Positions 1 through 9,113 are shown, counted from the stretch's first letter. The stretch is DNA of 64,000 nucleotides from Apoda limacodes (GCA_946406115.1 OX291557.1:4806501-4870500); one strand, 5' to 3'. The notes: a model not told the origin generated them from the sequence alone. Translations and numbers: made by a program.

Positions 1-637
1 CAGAGCATGAGTAGTGTAAAATATTTGGCTTCTTTCTGTTAAATCGTCATACAATATAGTTTAATATAGTATTATATATTTAATATAGTATTGGCGCCTT
101 ATGTCATATAAAATAAAAGTAAACATATATTTGGCAGCTACTAAATACATAGAGCAGCACGGCATTCTGATGCGGCCAGGAGGGGTGGCACCACTGAGTC
201 TTATTACAGTACAAAATAATCGGGCATTTTTGCGGGAGGTGGGGAAACAGACACAGAATAATTATTAGTAGTATAACAGGTATAAGGTTACTAAAGAGTT
301 AAAATAAAGTTAAACTATTAAATATTTGAATTGAATATGTCACTTTATTAATTAAACTATTTGAATTGAATATGTCACTTTATTATCGGTGCATAGTAAG
401 TAGCGCTGTACTAAATTTTGAGACACGTTGGTGGTACTAGCTGTTTCGTTCATTGACACGGGCTTGACCTGTCAATTAAAATTATCGATAACTTTAAAAA
501 ATTTAGTAGCAGTAGCCCTTGTATGCCCAACTACACGGGAAGAGGCGACAGGCCTCTACTTCGAGGCTAAGGCCATATGTCCACAGCGGCTTAGTGCGAA
601 TTGGCAATTGTTTGATAATTCTAATATTTTTTTAGGT
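1..637. other. AT-rich stretch without recognisable gene
   Basis: No coding region with recognisable similarity is visible on either strand. A short direct duplication of about 24 bases (AATTGAATATGTCACTTTAT) occurs at about 330-385. A 75-codon open frame near 428 has no family features and I treat it as chance. Confidence 0.5.
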
Positions 638-733
638 AAAACTATAAACAGTTAAAACTATAAACAGTTAAAACTATAAACAGTTAAAACTATAAACAGT
701 TAAAACTATAAACAGTTAAAACTATAAACAGTT
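638..733. repeat. 16-bp minisatellite, six copies
   Basis: The unit AAAACTATAAACAGTT is repeated six times head to tail without variation, then breaks off at AAAAGCTTC. The perfect homogeneity suggests recent slippage or expansion. No role is evident. Confidence 0.95.
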
Positions 734-1847
734 AAAAGCTTCTTTTCTTCAAAAGTCCACGCGGACGAAGTTTCAGGAAATTGCTGGTTAAAACAATAAA
801 AAAAAGGCAAATACAAGTTCAGTACTTAAAAATTAAAAATATTATGATTTTCTTTTGGATCATATCTGTATCGTAGGTGAAAATAACTATCGTCTTTCGG
901 CAAATTAAGACGGACAGTTGAAACTTTTCGACATACTAGTACCTAAGTAATAAAATGGCGGGTTAACTACATAGATAAGTTAGTAACTCATTTGACTGCA
1001 GAAAACCGCGGTAAATAGATCGAATATGACGTTACATATTTACTTCAGTATAATTTAATACATGAAATCACTATAATAGACCCAAATAAAATTATACTGG
1101 TTGTTCATTTGATGATTTTAAACAAGAGAATTATGCAGTAGGACCACGAGAAATAGGTCTCCCTCGTGGTTCCATTAATGAGACAATTTAATAGGTTCAT
1201 AAGAAACCACCGTGATAAACAAATCAAGACAAACAAAACATAATCTAAAGTTATTAAGAGGTGTTTATCAGTTTTGTGATGAAAGTGTGATTAAATATAA
1301 AACGTAACTTGTTTGACACCTTAGTGGTATAAAAAAAAGGTTGCAACAAGATTTACTGCAAAAACTAATTTCAAATAGTTTTGTTACTTGCATATGTCGA
1401 TTTGGACTTGCACTTTTACAAAGGGAATCGCCTGCGTATGGCTTCTCCCCCCTGTGTGGGTCTGTGTTACTCTATGGCTAAATATATTTGAAATAAAATC
1501 ATAGTGTTGTCAGCAGCTGCCAGTCGTTACAACTAAAGATAGTTTCCAAAAAGTGAAAACTTCGTTCACAGTACAAAGGGGTTATAATTAAACGCGTCGT
1601 TATTTGGAAAAATACTAGCCGAAACGTCGGGATAAAGATATTTTGCCAAAAAACGACGCCTTTAATCCCTTTTTATTTTTATAATAGTAATGGTACGCAA
1701 AAACATAAAAACTGATAATATAACATTTCTGAGACACATAATTTTGCCATTTTCATACTGTATGGCTTATTTCATATTTATTTATTTGCATAAAACATGG
1801 TACAGTAAGGTCTTATACATATTAATTGTTTCAATTCACGTTTTACT
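734..1847. other. No gene seen; contains a short LINE 3' terminus
   Basis: AT-rich noncoding sequence. At 1308-1339 the plus strand reads ACACCTTAGTGGTATAAAA, which is close to the last bases of the LINE fragment ending at 2334. It is probably a very short 5'-truncated insertion of the same family. Nothing else is recognised. Confidence 0.45.
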
Positions 1848-2284
1848 GACAACAGCATGCAAACACACAATACCTTTTGACTCGGTTCAACGACGGGCTG
1901 TGAGAATTGTCGACGATCCCAAACTCACTTGCGGTATCGAGCCCTTAAGTTTGAGGAGAGACTTTGCCTCCCTGTCTGTGTACCGCTGTCTACTGCTTGT
2001 ACAATGGGTTGTGTTCTGAGGAATTGTTCGAAACGATGCCCACGACTACTTTCTACTATCGCACCGCTCGCCATCGGCAGGGAATTCATTCTCACACTTT
2101 AGAACCAAAATCGTCGCGTACAGTGCCCTTCAGAGAAACTTCCTCCCGCGAACGCTTGGGTTGTGGAATGAGCTCCCTGCCGAGGTTTTCTCAAGGTGTT
2201 GAGGTGGTGTTGCAAGCGTCCATCATAGGCCACGGTGACCGCTTACCATCAGGCGGACCGTGTGCTTGTTTGCCACCTTAGTGG

Positions 2285-2334
<50 letters not shown>
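1848..2334 (+). pseudogene. 5'-truncated LINE, C-terminal end of ORF2 plus poly(A) tail
   Basis: The translation holds the C-terminal tail typical of Jockey/CR1-group LINE polymerases: a VQRRAVRIVDDP stretch, then RRDFASL, and further on LWNELPAEVF. These lie in two overlapping frames that switch near 1964-2019, so the copy is frameshifted. It ends with GCCACCTTAGTGGTATT and an uninterrupted run of 46 A at 2289-2334, the mark of target-primed reverse transcription. The endonuclease and the RT core are missing (5' truncation). Shorter pieces of the same 3' end occur at about 1308, 23805, 28472, 32190 and 48475. The exact clade is uncertain. Confidence 0.8.
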
Positions 2335-2335
<1 letters not shown>

Positions 2336-3106
2336 AATAAGTAAATAATAAAACCTAACCCCAAATCAATTTCAACAATAAAAATGAAAATTAATGTTTT
2401 ACAGTTTAAATGTCATATTTATTAGAATAGCTCTCTATATTATTTAATGTCATTTCGATATACATATATTAAATCCTTTTTTACAGTTATATATTCATTT
2501 ATGAACTAAATAAATTTTTTTTAGCCAATTTCTTAATTTTATTTTAAATGTGTTTATTGGTAGATCTGTAAAGGTACCAGGTAATTTTACGGGCTTAAAA
2601 TAATATATAAACTTACCTGTTCATTACCGAGAAGGGTACTGAAAGGTACTAAAATATGTATTACAAATAATACACAATTGCGTTATAATTAATGTTGAGT
2701 ATCTTAGGTAAATTTAAGCGCTGTTCTAAGATGTTGAAGTTATATTCAATTTTATTATTACGACGTCTCTGTTATTTAGTGTTGTTGCCAGTAAGCCATG
2801 TTATGATAATGTTCGACCTATTATACCGCGGCTTGTTGCTTATATCTATAAAAGGCACGAGCGCCGTAAAACCAACTTTATGGGACCATAACTTTTGCGG
2901 GCTATCTGAGGGCTATTTAGTGCAGTAAAGAGGGCTTATTATTTGTTCTGTCATATCATTATCAGCATCATGTTTATTAGGCTAATCAGTTTGGTGTTGA
3001 TTCGTAAATTGATGTTTTTGTATGCAATTTAAATAATTTATTTATAAGGATAAAAATCAATTGACACATTTATTTATGAGGAAAACAAAATCATACAAAA
3101 AAAGGA
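2335..3106. other. No gene seen
   Basis: AT-rich sequence without recognisable coding potential or repeats. A 78-codon frame at 2692-2928 shows no family similarity and no codon signature. Confidence 0.45.
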
Positions 3107-3432
3107 AAATTAGCCAAGTGCGAGACGGACTCGCGCACGAAGGGTTCCTTATCCACCATTATCTTTGAAAAGGGGGAAAAAAAAACACGTTTGTTGTATG
3201 GGAAGCCCCTTAAATATTTGTTTTATTTTAATTTCATAATTTATTTTTAGAGTAAATATATAACTACATATTCTGTAAATATTTCAAGCGTCTACCTGGC
3301 CGTTATCAATATCGAGCAAGAAAATCACGTTTTTTGTATGGGCAGCCCCTTAAATATTTGTTTTATTTTAATTTCATAATTTATTTTTAGAGTAAATATA
3401 TAACTACATATTCTGTAAATAATTCAAGCGTC
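3107..3432 (+). repeat. Lepidopteran dispersed repeat, left part, split by the Polinton
   Basis: It begins with the core GCCAAGTGCGAGACGGACTC followed by GCGCACGAAGGGTTCC, shared with copies at 45059, 45896, 47400-47740 and 63600. It contains a 140-bp tandem duplication: AGCCCCTTAAATATTTG occurs at about 3204 and 3344, with the intervening sequence repeated. It is cut at 3432; the matching continuation (TCTACCTGGCCGTTATCAAT) resumes at 20672, on the other side of the 17.2-kb element. The family is very common in Lepidoptera; its class is not settled from this sequence. Confidence 0.8.
3427..3432. repeat. 6-bp target-site duplication, left copy (AGCGTC)
   Basis: AGCGTC directly precedes the left terminus (AGTAGGTG) and is repeated exactly at 20668-20673 directly after the right terminus (CACCTACT). 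Six bases is the known duplication length for Polinton integrases. Removing the element restores a contiguous copy of the flanking repeat, which independently supports the boundary. Confidence 0.9.
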
Positions 3433-3650
3433 AGTAGGTGTTTATTGGGTATTCTAGCTCAATTGGAGCAGTGAAGATGCGCCATCATTTTGGAATTGAT
3501 TACGTGCATCTGCGCTGCGGAAAGTGAGCCAGAATGCCCAATAAACATTTTGGAATTGATTACGTGCATCTGCGCTGCGGAAAGTGAGCCAGAATGCCCA
3601 ATAAACATTTTGAAATTGATTACGTAAAGTTTTCAATTTGGGTGAATGTA
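3433..3650 (+). repeat. Polinton left terminal inverted repeat
   Basis: It starts AGTAGGTGTTTATTGGG and is the reverse complement, with few differences, of 20450-20667. Internally it is built from a 60-bp unit (TTTTGGAATTGATTACGTGC through CCCAATAAAC) repeated at 3486, 3546 and partly at 3606, so the TIR is itself a small satellite. A 60-codon frame on the minus strand is an artefact of this 60-bp periodicity. Confidence 0.93.
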
Positions 3651-3972
3651 AATAGATTAACGTATTTCATACCGACCAACCTTCTTCTAGCTCTATGAAC
3701 AAGGTATTTTGGAGAGCATCATTCCGTTTTACGAGAGAAGAAGACATAAACTTACAAATATATACAAACCGTTCTGTTCTGTTCTAGTAGAAAAATGTTT
3801 TACCCTATTACAACTGTCGGGCAAATAATATTTCATTAATCAATTATAAATATCTTACCTTTCTTTTATCTTTCGGTAGTCTTGTGTGTCAATGTCTCTC
3901 AAATTAATATAAATATGGAGTCATAGCGATTAGAGATTTCATTGCATAATTAACTTCTTTCACCAAGACATC
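3651..3972. repeat. Polinton left subterminal region
   Basis: About 320 bp between the TIR and the first gene. At about 3676-3712 it contains one inverted copy of the unit (CCTTCTTCTAGCTCTATG) that is amplified near the right end at 19560-20120, so the arms share subterminal sequence beyond the TIR. The rest is AT-rich and should contain the promoter and leader of the ATPase gene, but I see no definable motif. Confidence 0.6.
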
Positions 3973-4659
3973 ATGAAATTTGTAAAGCAGCCACTAAAGC
4001 TACATTTAGAAAAAATATGTTCTGAATCTGATCTAGGCATATCACGTCATGGTAAACTATTACCTAATTCGATTCGATGTTTGATTTGCGGACCATCTAA
4101 CTGTGGAAAAACAAACCTAATAGTTGGACTTCTTTTGCATGAAAATGGTTTATGCTATAAAAATATATATTTATATTCCAAAACGCTTTACCAACCAAAA
4201 TATATATTTTTAGAAAAAGTGTTAAATGAGGTTCCAGAAGTACAATTAATGAAATATAACGATAATAGTGACGTTATAAGCCCTCATCATGCAAAACCTG
4301 ATTCAGTAATTATTTTCGACGATGTTGCTTGTGAAAATCAAAATAACATTCGTGATTATTTCTCAATGGGGCGACATAAGCGTATAGACTGCTTTTATTT
4401 GAATCAAACATATAGTAAAGTACCTAAACAATTAATTAGAGATAATGCAAATCTTATAATTTTGTTTAAACAAGATGACATTAATTTACGACATGTTTAT
4501 GATGAACATGTCAGTACAGATATGAATTGGAATCAATTTCGTGATATGTGTTCGGAAATCTGGAAAACTTCGTATGATTTCATAGTAATCAATAAAGACT
4601 GTGAAAAAAATAAAGGTTGCTATAGAAAAAAGTTTGATACTTTTGTCATTCTTGATTAA
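3973..4659 (+). CDS. A32-like genome-packaging ATPase (FtsK/HerA superfamily)
   Basis: The 228-aa protein has a P-loop GPSNCGKT at residues 40-47, a Walker B strand SVIIFDDV at about 111-118, and a polar residue region YLNQTYSKVPKQL at about 142-154 (sensor-like Gln). This is the layout of the A32/adenovirus-IVa2-like ATPases that pump DNA into capsids in Polintons, virophages and large DNA viruses. Length is normal for Polinton copies and the frame is intact. The ATG at 3973 follows an AT-rich leader and is the first in frame. It heads the plus-strand morphogenesis block, 74 bp before the next gene. Function is inferred from family; the motif reading is direct. Confidence 0.92.
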   Translation: MKFVKQPLKLHLEKICSESDLGISRHGKLLPNSIRCLICGPSNCGKTNLIVGLLLHENGLCYKNIYLYSKTLYQPKYIFLEKVLNEVPEVQLMKYNDNSDVISPHHAKPDSVIIFDDVACENQNNIRDYFSMGRHKRIDCFYLNQTYSKVPKQLIRDNANLIILFKQDDINLRHVYDEHVSTDMNWNQFRDMCSEIWKTSYDFIVINKDCEKNKGCYRKKFDTFVILD

Positions 4660-4733
4660 AACTCTTATAAACGACAAAAACTCTGATATGTGTTTAGTGT
4701 TGTCTATAACATTGGTAAAGCTAATTGTGAAAA

Positions 4734-5750
4734 ATGGATTCGCAAGTAAATATCAAAAAAGAGATAATTAAATCAGCTAGCGTTGTTAAGAAAAAAGTTA
4801 GGCAGTTGCGTAATATTCAAACTGAAAATGATAAAGTCCTTAAATCTGTGTTCAAACCTTTAACGGATCCACTTCATAAAATGGTATCAAGAAATGCAAC
4901 ACAAAATATCAAACCTAATTACAATGAAGACGTAATCCCAGGGAAAAAAGCAAAATATATGAAAACTGAATTTGATTTTGATCTTCAGGGTGGAAGTGAA
5001 TATGAAATAGATTCCGATGAACAGTGTGAAAAAGTTGATAAAACTCTTAAGAACTTTGATGATTATGAAGACGATATCTATGAAGATGATTCAGAAAGTA
5101 TGAGCGATACAAATAATAAAGAAACCAACATTTCAAGTGACGCTTCATTCAAAACAATTGAATCTATTTCAAGTCCACAACATAATTGGTCACCACCTTC
5201 AGAAGGAACTGTAAAAGTATTGGAAGATATTCCATTTGGTGTTAGAAATGAACGTGGTAAACTGATGATAGGTAATTCTCGAATTGTCCAAACAGAAAAT
5301 ACAATTTTAGTTTCTGGAAAGCCTTACAAAAAAACTGAAGGTCTAATGGAATTATTATTTAAAAGAATACCAGATTTAAAAACAATCACTAATAGTGACT
5401 TAAACAGTTACAAACAGATTTTAACTATTACAAATGCACATAGGCGTGACTTCAACCCTAAAAAACCAATTAAAAGTAATAAAGGAAGCAAGTACTTAAA
5501 TATTATCAAACCACTTTTCAAGTTATCTAAGCAATGTACAAGCACCGAAAGTCTTAATCAAGGGTCTGGGTTACCAATTTTTAAAAAATATAATAAAAAT
5601 GTTGATTATATGTATTGGGATGACCCTAATGAGTTAGTTGAAAGACTAAAACTTTTAATATCTTCTCGTGATGCAGGAAACAGTGGATTAGACAATGAAA
5701 TAATATCTATCGTAGGGGAGTTGCAAGAAGCTGGTATTATTAACAAATAA
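4734..5750 (+). CDS. Polinton protein of unknown function (DUF8207-like)
   Basis: 338 aa, intact. The N-terminal ~50 residues are Lys-rich and could form helix. Residues about 85-125 are strongly acidic with Asp/Glu/Ser runs (DDYEDDIYEDDSES), probably disordered. The C-terminal half holds a conserved-looking domain with FGVRNERGKLMIGNS, a KRIPDL...TNAHRRD segment, and a terminal YWDDPNELVERL...GELQEAGII helix pair. From memory this arrangement matches the arthropod family called DUF8207 that sits beside Polinton integrases, but I could not check this. No enzymatic motif is visible. Its place between ATPase and integrase suggests a virion or DNA-associated role; that is inference only. Confidence 0.8.
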   Translation: MDSQVNIKKEIIKSASVVKKKVRQLRNIQTENDKVLKSVFKPLTDPLHKMVSRNATQNIKPNYNEDVIPGKKAKYMKTEFDFDLQGGSEYEIDSDEQCEKVDKTLKNFDDYEDDIYEDDSESMSDTNNKETNISSDASFKTIESISSPQHNWSPPSEGTVKVLEDIPFGVRNERGKLMIGNSRIVQTENTILVSGKPYKKTEGLMELLFKRIPDLKTITNSDLNSYKQILTITNAHRRDFNPKKPIKSNKGSKYLNIIKPLFKLSKQCTSTESLNQGSGLPIFKKYNKNVDYMYWDDPNELVERLKLLISSRDAGNSGLDNEIISIVGELQEAGIINK

Positions 5751-5866
5751 AATATGAAAAGTAACGTATTACATGCATTCTTAACGATTTATTCAAATAT
5801 AATACAGAGAACTTTATATTAACATTCAGTTGTAATCAAACCATTTAGGTATACATTTATTAAACA

Positions 5867-6202
5867 ATGAACGTTGACAAGTTTGGTCATCACGTGCATA
5901 AAAGATTGCGTTTGTCAGAAGTTTTCGATATTACTGACAAAGTATTTCTTAAGTCTATTAATGGAGATTTAGACTTAATATCAGCAAGTATAAAAGGACT
6001 CAAAACACCTCAGCTACCTGACGAAGCCGTCAATAAGCAGTATGTAGATAATGTACTAAAAGAATATTGTGGAAAACAATCTTTCCTGCTCGAAATAAAT
6101 GCTATAAAAAGCCTGATTCAAACTTTAAAAAATCAGTTGCTAGATATTAAATCAGAATTAAAAAAGGTTGGATCACAGAAAACCGCACCTAAACAATTAT
6201 GA
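5867..6202 (+). CDS. Small protein with tail-fibre-like motif and C-terminal coiled coil
   Basis: 111 aa. Residues about 43-62 read IKGLKTPQLPDEAVNKQYVD, strikingly like the GL-x-P...DAVNK-x-YVD shaft-to-neck motif repeated in phage and viral tail fibres. The last ~45 residues form an amphipathic heptad-like helix (LLEINAIKSLIQTLKNQLL) that could trimerise. The stop codon overlaps the integrase start (ATGA at 6199-6202), implying coupled or tightly packed expression. A spike, fibre-base or coiled-coil assembly role is possible. I regard this as suggestive, not shown. It could equally be a scaffold peptide. Confidence 0.78.
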   Translation: MNVDKFGHHVHKRLRLSEVFDITDKVFLKSINGDLDLISASIKGLKTPQLPDEAVNKQYVDNVLKEYCGKQSFLLEINAIKSLIQTLKNQLLDIKSELKKVGSQKTAPKQL

Positions 6203-7071
6203 ACAGAGAAGACATAGTTGGTGAACTTCACAAATCAGCTAGAAAACACTTCATTCGTAGGGCGGTAATATTAAAAGGGATTGATGATTTATGGCAAGCT
6301 GATTTAATTGACATGCAGAAAATGGAAAAAGTGAACAAAGGTTTTAAATATATTTTAGTTGTTATTGACTGCTTTTCAAAATTCGCGTGGGGAGTTCCTC
6401 TGAAAACGAAAACAAAACGTGACGTAGGAAACGCTTTTAAAAAAATTTTGGATTGTGGTCGAGTTCCTATTAACCTTCAGACAGATATGGGAAAAGAATT
6501 TTACAATGAAGTGTTTAAGAAAATAATAACAACTTTTAATATAAATCACTATTCTACATATTCTGTGAAAAAGGCGTCAATTGTTGAAAGATTTATAAGA
6601 ACACTGAAATCAAAATTATATAAATATTTTACTTTAATTGAAAATAACAAATGGATCGGATCACCTTTGAACGATGCTTTGTCATCATATAATGATACTG
6701 TCCATCGAACCATAAAATTTAAACCAATAAATGTAACATGTGATAACCAAACCGTCATTATGAATAACATAAAGAGGAATAAAACACCTCAGTACTTAAG
6801 AAAATCAAAATTAAAAGTAGGTGACTGTGTTCGGATTAGCAAATATAAAGAAAATTTCAAAAAGGGGTATACACCTAACTGGTCTTCTGAACTATTTACC
6901 ATAACAAAAGTTAATAATACTTACCCAGTAACTTATCACATTCATGATCAAAGAAATCAAATAATACTCGGATCCTTTTACGAACAAGAGTTGCAAAAAA
7001 CTAAACATCCAAACATTTATTTAATTGAAAGAGTGATAAGAAAGAAAGGAAATAAATTATTTGTAAAATGA
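6199..7071 (+). CDS. Retroviral-type (DDE) integrase, C-terminally shortened
   Basis: 290 aa. The rve core shows the catalytic triad: Asp35 in WQADLIDM, Asp96 in LQTDMGKEF, and Glu130 in KASIVERF. An SH3-like basic region follows (KVGDCVRISKYK). The protein ends in YLIERVIRKKGNKLFVK, which is the first strand of the chromodomain usually found at the C-terminus of insect Polinton integrases. Here a TGA at 7069-7071 stops it, and the same frame downstream still reads chromodomain-like codons for about 14 triplets to about 7110. The gene therefore looks prematurely terminated within the chromodomain. The DDE core is complete. Strand transfer and 6-bp TSD formation are its family role. Confidence 0.93.
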   Translation: MNREDIVGELHKSARKHFIRRAVILKGIDDLWQADLIDMQKMEKVNKGFKYILVVIDCFSKFAWGVPLKTKTKRDVGNAFKKILDCGRVPINLQTDMGKEFYNEVFKKIITTFNINHYSTYSVKKASIVERFIRTLKSKLYKYFTLIENNKWIGSPLNDALSSYNDTVHRTIKFKPINVTCDNQTVIMNNIKRNKTPQYLRKSKLKVGDCVRISKYKENFKKGYTPNWSSELFTITKVNNTYPVTYHIHDQRNQIILGSFYEQELQKTKHPNIYLIERVIRKKGNKLFVK

Positions 7072-7196
7072 TTAGGACTCAATGAAAAGGAAAATAGTTG
7101 GTTTAACAAAATGTCTATTGTATAGTGTTTACTTTTAACTTATAAATACTTTATAATTGTAAGATATTCAACCATGTATTCATTTTAAATTCAGTG

Positions 7197-7904
7197 ATGA
7201 ACGGTGGAGGACTTGTTAATAATATTGTAAACAATTTACCATTTGAACTTCATTTACCAGGATATAATTATTGTGGTCCTGGTACAAGACTACAAGAAAG
7301 ATTGGCTCGAGGTGACAAAGGGATAAACGAATTAGACGAGGCTTGTAAGCGTCACGATATAGCATATTCCAAACATCGTAATTTAGAAGATCGTCATAAA
7401 GCTGACTTTGCGCTTCTGAATATGGCAAAACAAAGAATGAAGTCAAAAAATACTAGAACCGGAGAAAAATTAGCGTCTTGGCTCGTAAGCAAAGTTATGA
7501 AAACTATATTAAAAAATGGTGCTGGAGTTAAATCTTTTAAGTCAGTCGTGTCTAAAATCCGTAATTATATGAAAAACCGCAAGCCAAAAGATAACAATAC
7601 TGCTATAAAGATAGCCTACTTGACTGCAAAAAAATTATTTAAAAATAAAAATGTTTGCTTACCCCGTCTTATACCAATACCAAAAACTGGAGGGATTCTA
7701 CCACTTATACCAATTTTTGCTGGCTTATCTGCATTAGGGTCTTTAGCTGGAGGAGCTGCAGGTATTGCTAAAGCAGTGAATAGCTATAAATCAGCAAAGC
7801 AAAACCTTGAAGAGTCACAGCGTCATAACAAAATGATGGAATCTATTGCGTTAGGAAAAGGTCTCTACATCAAACCTTATAAAGGTAACGGATTATGTTT
7901 ATAA
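7197..7904 (+). CDS. Capsid-associated protein with parvovirus-like phospholipase A2 domain
   Basis: 235 aa from the ATG at 7197 (a GTG one codon earlier is not a likely start). The N-terminal domain carries the PLA2 calcium loop YCGPGT (about 25-30) and the catalytic CKRHDIAY with His53-Asp54, plus a second Asp in HKADFAL (about 70). This is the arrangement of the VP1-unique region of parvoviruses, where it breaches endosomal membrane on entry. The C-terminal part is Lys-rich, followed by a hydrophobic Gly/Ala-rich stretch (IPIFAGLSALGSLAGGAAG, about 172-190), likely a membrane-active or buried helix. Similar proteins are reported in adintoviruses. All key residues are present. Overlaps the protease start by 10 bp. 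Confidence 0.9.
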   Translation: MNGGGLVNNIVNNLPFELHLPGYNYCGPGTRLQERLARGDKGINELDEACKRHDIAYSKHRNLEDRHKADFALLNMAKQRMKSKNTRTGEKLASWLVSKVMKTILKNGAGVKSFKSVVSKIRNYMKNRKPKDNNTAIKIAYLTAKKLFKNKNVCLPRLIPIPKTGGILPLIPIFAGLSALGSLAGGAAGIAKAVNSYKSAKQNLEESQRHNKMMESIALGKGLYIKPYKGNGLCL

Positions 7905-8287
7905 TCAGCAAAAAACTAACTAGAAGGCTACCTAGACGTGCTTTAACGAATGTAGATATTTTAAAGCACACTAATGATATACCGTATTTTCGAGGAGTAT
8001 TCATGAAAGATGCTTTACCAAAAAAACCTAAAGATATTGAGTGTGCGATTGTTAATTTGGATAACTCTAAGAATCCTGGAACGCACTGGGTAGCCTATAT
8101 AAAAATTAACAACTACTGTGAGTACTTCAATAGTTTTGGAAATCTAAGACCACCCCAAGAGTTACTGTCCTATTTAAATTTGTCTAATGTTTATTACAAT
8201 TACAATGTATATCAGAACTTTAATACTGTTAATTGTAGTCACTTGTGTATAAAATATTTGAACAATTTTTGGCATTCAAAAGAATAA
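7895..8287 (+). CDS. Adenovirus-type maturation cysteine protease
   Basis: 130 aa. Catalytic His64 in GTHWVAY, Gln107 in YQNF (oxyanion-hole residue) and nucleophile Cys114 in NCSHLC keep the adenain order His-acid-Gln-Cys with the Gln-to-Cys spacing of seven. The position usually held by Asp or Glu (adenain Glu71; commonly YFDSFG in Polintons) is Asn79 here (YFNSFG). Families of this fold can work with Asn at that position, so activity cannot be ruled out. It would process capsid precursor proteins in the particle. The frame overlaps the PLA2 gene by 10 bp and is complete. Confidence 0.9.
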   Translation: MFIISKKLTRRLPRRALTNVDILKHTNDIPYFRGVFMKDALPKKPKDIECAIVNLDNSKNPGTHWVAYIKINNYCEYFNSFGNLRPPQELLSYLNLSNVYYNYNVYQNFNTVNCSHLCIKYLNNFWHSKE

Positions 8288-8322
8288 ATTAAGATAATTC
8301 AATAAAATAAACCATTTTAATC

Positions 8323-8946
8323 ATGTCTTTCACGCTGTCAATATCTGGATTCACATCAAGCTTAAATACTTGTTATTCTCCTGCTCTACAGTTAGACGGA
8401 GATTACGAATGTGGTCTTTTATACTTTTCTACTTTTAACTCTATTCCAAACGTTGAAAGTAAAAATAATAAATTTCATTATGGTGATAATGAAGTAATTG
8501 AAATTCCTGAAGGATCTTATGAACTACAGGACATTTGTGACTATATAAAGAAAAACATTAGAAGCAGCACCTTTAGTTTAACTTGTAACAATAATACTTT
8601 ACGTACTGTAATTTGTTGCTCTAAAGACATTCATTTTGAAAAAGAAAATTCTATTGGGAGTATTCTCGGATACAATAAAAAAACATTACAAAAGAATAAA
8701 TTTCATGAATCACAGATCCCAGTCAGTATTCTTTCTACCACTGTTGTCCGAGTTGAATGTGATATTGTCTGTGGATCCTTTATTAATGGAATTCCAAGCC
8801 ACATAATCCATGAATTTGCACCTAATTTTCCGATTAATCAAAAGACTATCAGTAGTGTAAATATAAAAATTTTAGATTCACAGAACAAGTTAGTTAATTT
8901 TCGGGGAGAAGAGGTACTACTGTACCTACATCTGAAGAAAAAATGA
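8323..8946 (+). CDS. Penton-like minor capsid protein (single jelly roll)
   Basis: 207 aa with the sequence pattern of Polinton minor capsid proteins: an N-terminal strand, then LDGDYECGLLYFSTFNSIPN (about 24-43), a NKFHYGDNEVIEIPEGSYEL segment (about 49-68), and a C-terminal run of beta strands. These proteins form pentamers at the capsid vertices in models based on virophage and adenovirus structures. No signal peptide or membrane segment is seen, as expected. The stop TGA at 8944-8946 overlaps the next ATG (ATGA at 8943-8946). The assignment rests on pattern recognition of the family, not on an alignment. Confidence 0.82.
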   Translation: MSFTLSISGFTSSLNTCYSPALQLDGDYECGLLYFSTFNSIPNVESKNNKFHYGDNEVIEIPEGSYELQDICDYIKKNIRSSTFSLTCNNNTLRTVICCSKDIHFEKENSIGSILGYNKKTLQKNKFHESQIPVSILSTTVVRVECDIVCGSFINGIPSHIIHEFAPNFPINQKTISSVNIKILDSQNKLVNFRGEEVLLYLHLKKK

Positions 8947-9113
8947 TAGACTTTCACCAAATTAATATAAATTCTTTTTCACGACCAAAGAAGCTCAGAA
9001 AGATACAGGTAATTCGCAAAAGAGCACCTGTGTCACTAACATCTACTAACTTAAAAAAAAAATTAAGTGTTGAAAATAAAGACTTTTTAAAATTAATTGG
9101 ATTACTAAAATGA
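8943..9113 (+). CDS. 56-aa basic peptide between penton and major capsid genes
   Basis: An ATG at 8943 opens a 56-codon frame that ends with TGA at 9111-9113. It overlaps the penton stop by 4 bp (ATGA at 8943-8946) and the capsid start by 4 bp (ATGA at 9110-9113). The exact fit between two ATGA overlaps argues strongly that it is a real gene. The peptide has a basic centre (RPKKLRKIQVIRKRAP, residues about 14-29) and a hydrophobic C-terminal helix (DFLKLIGLLK). Size, charge and position resemble the small DNA-condensing or capsid-lining peptides of adenovirus-like particles (pX, pVI family), but no homology can be claimed. Confidence 0.72.
   Translation: MIDFHQININSFSRPKKLRKIQVIRKRAPVSLTSTNLKKKLSVENKDFLKLIGLLK

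Noticed and set aside
3454..3636. 60-codon minus-strand frame and its partner at 20440-20646
   Set aside because: Both are produced by the 60-bp repeat unit of the Polinton TIRs, which is a multiple of three and so stays open; not genes.
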